Below are positions 16,047 to 22,596 of a DNA stretch of 64,000 nt, piece after piece. Below the pieces are notes generated by a model, which was given only the letters and a program-made list of their open reading frames with translations, made no database searches and was not told the DNA's origin. This DNA comes from Trueperaceae bacterium (GTDB lineage Bacteria; Deinococcota; Deinococci; Deinococcales; Trueperaceae), in assembly GCA_036381595.1 (NCBI GenBank), contig DASVCN010000007.1, positions 1 to 64,000 of the forward strand, given 5' to 3'. The position numbers and the translations under genes were made by a program. The first letter of the stretch is position 1, and each line of letters starts with the position of its first letter.

Positions 16047-16282
16047 TCGTCATCGTCGAATCGGGTTGCTACCGGTTCATCCAATACGTGATCGTCTTCC
16101 GCTGCCGCCATCTGGGCGAAGGCTTCCGACCAGCCCCGCCTGGCAGTGTCGGCGGCGCGTATGACGATGGTGTCTTCTTCTACTTCCAAGTCGACTTCTT
16201 CGCCCACTCCTGCCTTCTCGATCAGTGGTTTCGGTATCCGAATCCCCTGTGAATTTCCGATCTTGACGATGCGCGTCCTCAT
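16034..16282 (-). CDS. mazE: MazE-type antitoxin, AbrB/SpoVT fold
   Basis: 82-residue antitoxin. The N-terminal swapped-hairpin DNA-binding domain reads RIVKIGNSQGIRIPKPLIEKAGVGEEVDLEVEEDTIVIR. The acidic C-terminal tail (DDHVLDEPVATRFDDDEWEW) would bind and block MazF. The ATG follows a CGGAGGC ribosome site. It is first in the operon, upstream of mazF, under a strong -35/-10 promoter whose -10 region carries the palindrome GTAATTAC. MazE and MazEF complexes usually repress their own promoter. Confidence 0.93.
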   Translation of the reverse strand: MRTRIVKIGNSQGIRIPKPLIEKAGVGEEVDLEVEEDTIVIRAADTARRGWSEAFAQMAAAEDDHVLDEPVATRFDDDEWEW

Positions 16283-16301
16283 GCTCAGCCTCCGTGGTCA
16301 C

Positions 16302-16330
16302 AATGTAATTACCTAGCGCGACTGAGTCAA
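16302..16330 (-). promoter_or_regulatory. mazEF promoter
   Basis: TTGACT (16325-16330) and TACATT (16302-16307) on the minus strand are separated by 17 bp. The perfect 8-bp palindrome GTAATTAC (16305-16312) overlaps the -10 element and is a candidate MazE operator. Confidence 0.75.
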
Positions 16331-16428
16331 GCGGCGGTACTTGAGCCGGCCTCAGCTTTCCAGACGCAAAGCCGAAAAGTCCCTCCTGCGTTAGACTGCC
16401 ATCGATTCCATAGCCTTAGGAGCTAGTC

Positions 16429-17229
16429 ATGTACTCCATCGATCTGCAGGGAAAGAACGGGCTGGTACTCGGGGTCGCGAACCAGCGGTCGATCGCCTGG
16501 GCGATTGCTCAGCCGCTGGCGCAGGCGGGTGCGCGGCTGGCTTACTCCTATCAGGGGGAGCGGATCCGGCCGGTGCTGGAGAAGCTTACCGAAGGTCAGA
16601 GCGATGTGGTCCTGGCCGAGTGCGACGTCCAGAGCGACGAGCAGCTGGACGGCCTCTTCGAGAACGTCCGGCGCGAGATGGGCCGGCTCGACTTCGTCAT
16701 CCACTCGCTCGCTTTCGCGCCGCCGGAGACGTTCACCAGCCCATTCGTGCAGACGGAGCGGGCCCACTGGCAGACGGCTATGGACATAAGCGCCTACTCT
16801 CTGGTGGGCGTAGCCAGGAGGGCTGCGCCGCTGATGACCGATGGCGGCAGCATCCTCACCCTCTCCTACCTGGCCGCGGAGCGGGTCGTGCCGCACTACA
16901 ACATGATGGGGGTGGCCAAGGCGGCGCTCGAGGCGAGCATGCGCTACCTCGCCTACGACCTGGGCCCACGCGGGATCAGGGTCAACGCCATCTCTGCAGG
17001 GCCGGTACGGACCATCGCCGCACGCTCGATCTCCGGTTTCGGCGATATGTACGGCGAAGCAGGCAGGCTCTCCATGCTCAAGCGGAACATCGAGCAGCAG
17101 GAGGTGGGTGGGCTCGCCCTAGCCCTCGTCGCCGATTCGCTGGGCAGTGGCATAACGGGTGAAACTATCTACGTCGATGCCGGCTTCAACGCGATCGGGA
17201 TGTTCCTGCCCGAGGGGGCCGAGGAGTAG
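16429..17229 (+). CDS. fabI: Enoyl-[acyl-carrier-protein] reductase (NADH) FabI
   Basis: 266-residue enzyme that performs the last reduction of each fatty-acid elongation cycle. The modified Rossmann motif is GLVLGVANQRSIAWAIA. The catalytic pair is the FabI-specific Tyr-x6-Lys in YNMMGVAK near residue 160, with the second Tyr in LSYLAAERVVPHY upstream. SAGPVRTIAA and GETIYVDAGFNAIGM are the substrate-loop and C-terminal signatures. The ATG follows TTAGGAGC. It is monocistronic, placed between mazEF and the trp leader. Confidence 0.96.
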   Translation: MYSIDLQGKNGLVLGVANQRSIAWAIAQPLAQAGARLAYSYQGERIRPVLEKLTEGQSDVVLAECDVQSDEQLDGLFENVRREMGRLDFVIHSLAFAPPETFTSPFVQTERAHWQTAMDISAYSLVGVARRAAPLMTDGGSILTLSYLAAERVVPHYNMMGVAKAALEASMRYLAYDLGPRGIRVNAISAGPVRTIAARSISGFGDMYGEAGRLSMLKRNIEQQEVGGLALALVADSLGSGITGETIYVDAGFNAIGMFLPEGAEE

Positions 17230-17263
17230 CCCGAAAGCCGCTCACGATCGCTTGCGGCTCCGA

Positions 17264-17269
17264 TATACT
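17264..17269 (+). promoter_or_regulatory. -10 box of the trp leader
   Basis: TATACT lies exactly 6 nt before the leader peptide ATG, so the transcript probably starts on that ATG. No clear -35 element is seen. Confidence 0.6.
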
Positions 17270-17275
17270 CTCTCA

Positions 17276-17368
17276 ATGAACGCTACCTCTTCCTGGACAG
17301 GCGTGCTGGGCCGATGGCGGCGCACTTCCGCCACCGACCCGTGCCGATCCGGCACGGCCCGCCCCTGA
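17276..17368 (+). CDS. Putative trp leader peptide, 30 aa, two Trp codons
   Basis: Short ORF MNATSSWTGVLGRWRRTSAT... ending 22 nt before trpE. Trp codons are residues 7 and 14, where chance in a 30-residue peptide would give less than one. Two perfect hairpins lie inside it: TGGCGG/CCGCCA (17315-17333, whose left arm contains the second Trp codon) and CCGTGCCG/CGGCACGG (17339-17357). An alternative pairing GGGCCG (17308) with CGGCCC (17355) would disrupt both. No U-tract follows, so it does not look like a simple intrinsic attenuator; control of trpE translation or Rho access is possible. Confidence 0.5.
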   Translation: MNATSSWTGVLGRWRRTSATDPCRSGTARP

Positions 17369-17390
17369 AGTTCAGCGAAAAGAGGAGTTC

Positions 17391-18824
17391 ATGCTCTCTG
17401 CACCCCCAAAGATGACGGTCAAACCCGTGTACCGCGAGGTCCTGGCCGACCTCGAGACGCCGCTCACCGCCTATCTGAAAGTGGCCGGACACCCTTCCTT
17501 CCTGCTCGAGAGCGTCGAGCAGGGCGAGCGGGTAGCACGCTACTCGTTCATCGGCAGCGGCGAGAGGCGCCGTATCGAGGCCAGAGGCGGCAGGGTCACG
17601 GTGAGCGGACCGGCCGGCAGCGAGAGCTTCGATTCGGACGACCCCTTGCGAGTCCTCTGGGACCTGACCGTCCGTGAGGTCGGGGATCATCCTCACCTGC
17701 CGCCGTTCTGGGCAGGTTCCGTCGGCTACGCTGCCTACGATCTGATACGACAGTACGAGCGGCTGCCCGACTCGAATCCTGACGAACTGGGAACCCCGGA
17801 CCTGCTCTTCATCGAGCCAGAGGTCCTGGTGGTGTTCGACCATCTGCGCCGCCGCATCGTCATCGTCGCCGCCGCCGAGGAGGGCAACCCTGCCGACGAG
17901 GAGCTCGCGAGAGAGCGCGTGGAGGCGGCCTACCAGCGCCTGCGCGGCCCGCTGCCGGGCGTTCCCGGCGACCGAGCCGGACGCCGTACCGAGTTCACGA
18001 GCAATTTCACCCGCGAAGGGTTCATGGCCGCGGTTTCCCGCGCGGTCGAGTACATCCGCGCCGGCGACGCCTTCCAGGTCGTCCCCAGCCAGCGGATGAC
18101 GGCAGACCTGGGAGTGCACCCGTTCGCGATCTACCGGGCGCTTCGAACCATCAACCCGAGCCCCTATCTCGGCTACCTCGACCTGGGCCCGGTGACGCTC
18201 GTCGCCTCCAGCCCGGAGAGCCTTGTGAAGAGCGACGGTGTTCGGGTGGAGACGAAGCCGATCGCGGGCACGCGACGCCGGGGGGCAGACCAGGCGGAGG
18301 ACGAGGCGCTCGCGCAGGAGTTGTTGGCCGACGAGAAGGAACGGGCCGAGCACGTCATGCTGGTCGACCTGGGTCGAAACGATCTGGGGAGGGTCTGCCG
18401 CTACGGCTCGGTCAGGGTCGAGGAGTTGATGAACGTCGAGCGCTACAGCCACGTGATGCACATCGTCTCCAGGGTCAGTGGTGAGTTGGCGCCCGGGAAG
18501 ACGCCGCTCGATGCCCTCTCTGCCACCTTGCCCATGGGCACCGCCTCGGGAGCCCCCAAGATCCGGGCGATGGAGATCATCGACGAACTGGAGCCGGTGA
18601 GACGCGGCCCCTACGCGGGCGCCTTCGGCTACCTGTCGGTGTCCGGGGCGATGGATATGGCGCTGACCCTCCGCACCGTCGTAGTGGCCAACGGCAAGGC
18701 CCATCTGCAGGCTGGCGGCGGAGTCGTCGCCGATTCCGATCCGGACTTCGAGTACCAGGAGTCGCTCAACAAGCTCGCGGCGCTGCGGAAAGCCGTCGAG
18801 ATGGCGACCGAAGGGTTGGGCTGA
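17391..18824 (+). CDS. trpE: Anthranilate synthase component I
   Basis: 477-residue chorismate-utilising enzyme that makes anthranilate from chorismate with ammonia from TrpG. The N-terminal feedback-site motif LLESVEQGERVARYSFIG contains the LLES element that binds tryptophan. The catalytic domain carries DAFQVVPSQRM, YLGYLDLG, ETKPIAGTRRRG, LVDLGRNDLGRV, FPMGTASGAPK-like PMGTASGAPKIRAMEII and RRGPYAGAFGYL. The ATG follows AGAGGAG. An upstream leader peptide with Trp codons suggests attenuation-type control. The stop overlaps the ATG of a 30-codon ORF that leads to trpG. Confidence 0.97.
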   Translation: MLSAPPKMTVKPVYREVLADLETPLTAYLKVAGHPSFLLESVEQGERVARYSFIGSGERRRIEARGGRVTVSGPAGSESFDSDDPLRVLWDLTVREVGDHPHLPPFWAGSVGYAAYDLIRQYERLPDSNPDELGTPDLLFIEPEVLVVFDHLRRRIVIVAAAEEGNPADEELARERVEAAYQRLRGPLPGVPGDRAGRRTEFTSNFTREGFMAAVSRAVEYIRAGDAFQVVPSQRMTADLGVHPFAIYRALRTINPSPYLGYLDLGPVTLVASSPESLVKSDGVRVETKPIAGTRRRGADQAEDEALAQELLADEKERAEHVMLVDLGRNDLGRVCRYGSVRVEELMNVERYSHVMHIVSRVSGELAPGKTPLDALSATLPMGTASGAPKIRAMEIIDELEPVRRGPYAGAFGYLSVSGAMDMALTLRTVVVANGKAHLQAGGGVVADSDPDFEYQESLNKLAALRKAVEMATEGLG

Positions 18825-18916
18825 TGGACCTCTCGCGCGTGCACGGTTCGCCTTCGAGGTCGGCCCAAGAGCGTCGGGAAGTAGCGGCCGGATCCGATCG
18901 ACGGCGGTCGGCATGA
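18824..18916 (+). CDS. Possible 30-codon bridging ORF between trpE and trpG
   Basis: The ATG shares its A with the trpE stop (TGATG). The ORF encodes MDLSRVHGSPSRSAQERREV... (30 aa) and its TGA overlaps the trpG ATG (ATGA). The exact junctions at both ends would carry ribosomes from trpE to trpG without a gap. The peptide is Arg/Ser-rich and not recognisable. It may be only a translational relay. Confidence 0.4.
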   Translation: MDLSRVHGSPSRSAQERREVAAGSDRRRSA

Positions 18917-19488
18917 AACGGGTTCTCGTAGTCGACAACTACGACTCGTTCACCTTCAATCTGGTGCAGTACCTGGGCGAATTGAGCTGCGAAGTAACCG
19001 TATGGCGTAACGACCGCTTCGAGCTCACGGAGGTCGAACGACTGGCGCCGGACGCGCTCATCGTCTCGCCCGGCCCCTGTACGCCCAGTGACGCGGGACT
19101 CTCGGTGGAAATCATCCGCCGCTTCGGTGCGGAGCTGCCGACGCTGGGCGTGTGCCTCGGGCATCAGGCGATAGCTGCCGCCTACGGCGGCGAGGTGGTG
19201 CGGGCGACAACGATCATGCACGGCAAGACCAGCGCTATCAGCCACGACGGCAGCGGCGTTTTCGCAGGCCTGCCCAGCCCTCTCACCGCCACCCGTTACC
19301 ACTCGCTGGTGGTGCGCGACCTGCCCCCTGAACTCGTGGTCAACGCCTGGGTCGAAGAGGCCGGGGAACGCGTGGTCATGGGCATGAGGCACGAGACCCA
19401 CCCGGTGTGGGGAGTCCAGTTCCATCCGGAGAGCATCCTGACCGAGTCGGGCCACGAGATGTTGCGGAACTTCCTGTTGAGATCATGA
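18913..19488 (+). CDS. trpG: Anthranilate/aminodeoxychorismate synthase glutaminase component
   Basis: 191-residue class I glutamine amidotransferase that supplies ammonia to TrpE. It starts KRVLVVDNYDSFTFNLVQYLGEL. The oxyanion loop is SPGPCTPSDAG, the nucleophile Cys is at about residue 81 (GVCLGHQ) and the His-Glu pair lies in VQFHPESILT. A PabA role in folate synthesis is possible as well, since one glutaminase often serves both synthases. The start overlaps the preceding 30-codon ORF and the stop overlaps the glycosyltransferase ATG by 4 bp. Confidence 0.95.
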   Translation: MKRVLVVDNYDSFTFNLVQYLGELSCEVTVWRNDRFELTEVERLAPDALIVSPGPCTPSDAGLSVEIIRRFGAELPTLGVCLGHQAIAAAYGGEVVRATTIMHGKTSAISHDGSGVFAGLPSPLTATRYHSLVVRDLPPELVVNAWVEEAGERVVMGMRHETHPVWGVQFHPESILTESGHEMLRNFLLRS

Positions 19489-20384
19489 CTCCTGCGCCCA
19501 CTACCCGGCCTGAGCCGACGTCCCTCAACAGCGTCGGGCTGAGCGTGGTCACCGCCAGCCGCGGCCGTCACGAACTGCTTCGGCGCAAGGCACTTGCTCT
19601 CGCACGTCAGACATTGGCTCCGCGCTCGTTCGAATGGTGCCTCTGGCTCAACGAGCCGCGATCGGAAGTCGAGACCGTAAGACAGATGATGGCGCAGCTG
19701 AAGCTGCCGTTCCACGTGGCGCTGGCGGGTGGCGAACCGCATCCGGTGGGCCGGGCCCGGAACCTGGCGGCGGAGTCGGCCCGTGGAGACGTGCTGCTGC
19801 TGAGCGACGACGACTGTATGCCCGACCCGGGTGCACTCGCAGCTCACCTCGCTCTTCATCGGTTGACTGTTGGGGTCGCTGGCATTGGCCCGCTCAGGTT
19901 GCCCGACGATCTGCGGAAAGCTCGGCGCGCCGAGCCGTTCGAGAGGATAATCGCGTTCGGGAACCGCGCCTCCTGGATCAACTTCACCGGGGCCAACAGC
20001 AGTGTCTCGGCCGTTGTCTACCGGCAGGTGGGCGGTTACGACCCGGATTGGAAGGGTTACGGTGGCGAGGACCCCGAGCTGGCATTGCGACTGAAGCGAG
20101 CAGGGGTCAGGTTCCGAAGGGTCAGGCAGGGAGGGGCCACCCACGAGGGCCGCGTGTGGGACGACTCCGAGAAGGCGTACAGCGCCGGCCGGGCCCACCG
20201 TCGCCTTTGGGAACGACATCGTACCGGTGCCTGGGCGCTGGGTGTCCACCCGGTCCAGCTGGCTGCGAAGCGTGTCCTCCTCAACGGCCCCTGGAGTTCG
20301 CTCATCGACCGGGATGTCCTCGCCTACGAGCGCGCCTACGCCCGAGGCGCCGAAGAAGCGGCACGCGAGAAATCCGATGGATGA
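19485..20384 (+). CDS. GT2-type glycosyltransferase inside the trp cluster
   Basis: 299-residue GT-A fold glycosyltransferase. It opens with GLSVVTASRGRHELL, has GRARNLAAESARGDVLLLSDDDCMPDPG with the DxD metal/sugar-nucleotide motif, and ends with the Glyco_transf_7C-type segment GGYDPDWKGYGGEDPELALRLKRAG. No membrane span is seen, so it is cytoplasmic or membrane-associated. The ATG at 19485 overlaps the trpG stop (ATGA); the frame is open further upstream only inside trpG. Acceptor and donor are unknown. Its position between trpG and trpD looks like operon insertion rather than a Trp-related function. Confidence 0.85.
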   Translation: MTPAPTTRPEPTSLNSVGLSVVTASRGRHELLRRKALALARQTLAPRSFEWCLWLNEPRSEVETVRQMMAQLKLPFHVALAGGEPHPVGRARNLAAESARGDVLLLSDDDCMPDPGALAAHLALHRLTVGVAGIGPLRLPDDLRKARRAEPFERIIAFGNRASWINFTGANSSVSAVVYRQVGGYDPDWKGYGGEDPELALRLKRAGVRFRRVRQGGATHEGRVWDDSEKAYSAGRAHRRLWERHRTGAWALGVHPVQLAAKRVLLNGPWSSLIDRDVLAYERAYARGAEEAAREKSDG

Positions 20385-20474
20385 GGGGTAGATCGTGGAT
20401 CTGCGCGTGATAACCGCCACTTGTTCGCGTCCCCACCTGCGCCCGCTAGCGACCGGAGCGTGGCAGGAGGGCGT

Positions 20475-21563
20475 ATGGACTCGCGCTGGCAGATTGCAGG
20501 AAGGAAACGGGAAGTGACGATAGGGAGTGAAGCGAAACTCGACGTCAGGGAGCTGCTGAGCGAAGTATTCGAAGGTAAAACGCTGGACCGCGACAGGGCC
20601 AGACAGGTGATGGGCTGCCTCATGGACGGCGAGCTGTCGCAGATGCAGGCCGCCGCGCTGCTGGCGGCGCTGAGGACGCGTGGCGAGACCGTGGAGGAGA
20701 TCGTCGGCTTCGCCCAGGCGATGCGTGAACGCGCCGTGAAGGTGACGCCCCGAGTGGAGGGCCCGTTGCTCGACACCTGTGGCACCGGCGGTACCGGCTT
20801 CAGCAGCATCAACATCTCGACCACCGCAATCTTCGTCGCGGCGGCCGGGGGCGTCAAGATAGCCAAGCACGGCAACCGCGGCGTGACGAAGCGGTCGGGC
20901 TCAGCGGACGTCCTCGAGTCCCTCGGGGTGAAGCTGGAGCAGTCGGCGGAGCAACTCGCGCGCTCGATAGAGCAGATCGGGCTGGCCTTCATCTTCGCCC
21001 GCACCCATCACCCCTCGATGAAGTTCGTGGCTCCGATCCGTGCCGACCTGCAGGCGAGAACGATCTTCAACAATCTGGGACCGCTGACAAATCCCGCGGG
21101 CGCCAACCGGCAGTTGATGGGGGTCTTCAGCCCTCACCTCACCGTCCAACTCGCGAACGTGCTGGCGGGCCTAGGTACCCAGCGTGCGCTGGTCGTGCAT
21201 GGCGACGGGCTCGACGACTTCACAGTGAGTGGCGAGACCACGGTCGCCGAGCTCATGCCCGACGGCGAGGTCGTCGACTACACGATGACGCCGGAAGAGG
21301 TGGGCCTCGACCGCTACCCCAGGAGCGCGCTGGAGGGGGGCGACCCGAAGCAGAACGCCGAACAGCTCGAGGCCGTGCTGGCAGGCGAGGTGGAGGGAGC
21401 CAAGCGGGATGTGGTGCTGTTCAACGCTGGAGCCGCACTCTATCTGGGGGAGCGAGCGCCCGACATCCGTAGCGGCGTCGAGCAGGCGGCCGAACTGCTC
21501 CGGTCCGGTGCCGCCGCCGCGAAATTGCAAGAACTCATAAGCTACTCCCGCAGCGGGGCGTAG
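20475..21563 (+). CDS. trpD: Anthranilate phosphoribosyltransferase
   Basis: 362-residue enzyme that joins anthranilate to PRPP. Conserved parts are LMDGELSQMQAAALLAALRTRGET, the PRPP loop LLDTCGTGGTGFSSINIST, KHGNRGVTKRSGSADVLESLGV, FIFARTHHPSMK and FNNLGPLTNPA. The usual GTGGD of the PRPP loop reads GTGGT here. The ATG at 20475 has a GGAGG ribosome site; a GTG at 20514 would give 349 residues, closer to the family norm. It follows the glycosyltransferase after 90 nt. trpE, trpG and trpD supply the first two Trp steps; trpB, trpA, trpC and trpF are not in the window. Confidence 0.95.
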   Translation: MDSRWQIAGRKREVTIGSEAKLDVRELLSEVFEGKTLDRDRARQVMGCLMDGELSQMQAAALLAALRTRGETVEEIVGFAQAMRERAVKVTPRVEGPLLDTCGTGGTGFSSINISTTAIFVAAAGGVKIAKHGNRGVTKRSGSADVLESLGVKLEQSAEQLARSIEQIGLAFIFARTHHPSMKFVAPIRADLQARTIFNNLGPLTNPAGANRQLMGVFSPHLTVQLANVLAGLGTQRALVVHGDGLDDFTVSGETTVAELMPDGEVVDYTMTPEEVGLDRYPRSALEGGDPKQNAEQLEAVLAGEVEGAKRDVVLFNAGAALYLGERAPDIRSGVEQAAELLRSGAAAAKLQELISYSRSGA

Positions 21564-21654
21564 ACTGGAAGGGTGCCGTCGTCCGGCCTGCCGGTCTCGC
21601 TGACCCTACGGGTCACAATGGACCGGAAGCGTGGGGGCGACGCTAGGAGAGACC

Positions 21655-22578
21655 ATGGCTGAACGAGCGATTGGCAGCATCAGGGTAAAGACGGGCTTCG
21701 CCGAGATGTTCAAGGGCGGCGTCATCATGGACGTCGTTGACGCCGAGCAGGCGCGCATCGCCGAGGATGCCGGAGCGGTTGCGGTGATGGCGCTCGAGCG
21801 CGTCCCGGCCGACATCCGCGCCCAGGGCGGAGTCGCCCGCATGTCCGACCCGTCGATGATCAGCAGCATCGTCGAAGCGGTGTCTATCCCGGTCATGGCC
21901 AAGGTCCGCATCGGCCACTTTGTCGAGGCGCAGATACTCCAGGAACTGGGCGTCGACTTCGTCGACGAATCGGAAGTCCTTACCCCGGCCGACGAGGCCT
22001 ACCACATCGACAAGCACGCCTTCACGGTCCCTTTCGTCTGCGGTGCCACCAACATCGGGGAGGCGCTGCGCCGCATAGCGGAGGGCGCCAGCATGATCCG
22101 CACCAAGGGTGAGGCCGGCACCGGCAACGTCGTGGAAGCGGTGAGGCACGCTCGATCCGTACTGGGCGAGATCAAGCGTATCCAGGCGATGCCTCGTGAA
22201 GAGCTGATGACGTACGCCAAGGACAACGGCGCACCCTACGAACTCGTTCTCTACGTACACGAGAACGGCAAGTTGCCGGTCGTGAACTTCGCCGCCGGTG
22301 GCGTAGCGACGCCCGCGGATGCTGCGTTGATGATGCAGCTGGGGGTCGAGGGGGTGTTCGTTGGCTCCGGCATCTTCAAGTCAGCAGGCAGCGAGCTCGA
22401 CGTGAGCAAGAAGCATCAGGCCTGGTTCAAGCGCGCCAACGCCATCGTCAAGGCAGTCACCCATTACAACGACCCGGCGATCCTGGCCGAGGTATCGCGC
22501 GACCTGGGCGAGGCCATGGTGGGGATAAACATCGACACTCTGCAGGAGAACGAACTCCTTGCCAGCCGAGGTTGGTAG
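21655..22578 (+). CDS. pdxS: Pyridoxal 5'-phosphate synthase lyase subunit PdxS
   Basis: 307-residue (beta/alpha)8 subunit that builds PLP from ribose-5-phosphate, glyceraldehyde-3-phosphate and ammonia from PdxT. Signature segments are [49 protein letters not shown], the catalytic Lys in [15 protein letters not shown], and [19 protein letters not shown] with the second Lys. The ATG at 21655 follows AGGAGA. A perfect small hairpin TGACCC-TAC-GGGTCA (21600-21614) and a TAGACT box at the trpD stop precede it. Its partner pdxT is 2.4 kb downstream, beyond a penicillin-binding protein gene. Confidence 0.97.
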   Translation: MAERAIGSIRVKTGFAEMFKGGVIMDVVDAEQARIAEDAGAVAVMALERVPADIRAQGGVARMSDPSMISSIVEAVSIPVMAKVRIGHFVEAQILQELGVDFVDESEVLTPADEAYHIDKHAFTVPFVCGATNIGEALRRIAEGASMIRTKGEAGTGNVVEAVRHARSVLGEIKRIQAMPREELMTYAKDNGAPYELVLYVHENGKLPVVNFAAGGVATPADAALMMQLGVEGVFVGSGIFKSAGSELDVSKKHQAWFKRANAIVKAVTHYNDPAILAEVSRDLGEAMVGINIDTLQENELLASRGW

Positions 22579-22596
22579 CGGCCGGCGGTTGTTAGG

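Noticed and set aside
16392-16397. TAGACT as the fabI promoter
   Set aside because: No -35 element is seen and the distance to the start is ordinary, so support was too thin to list.
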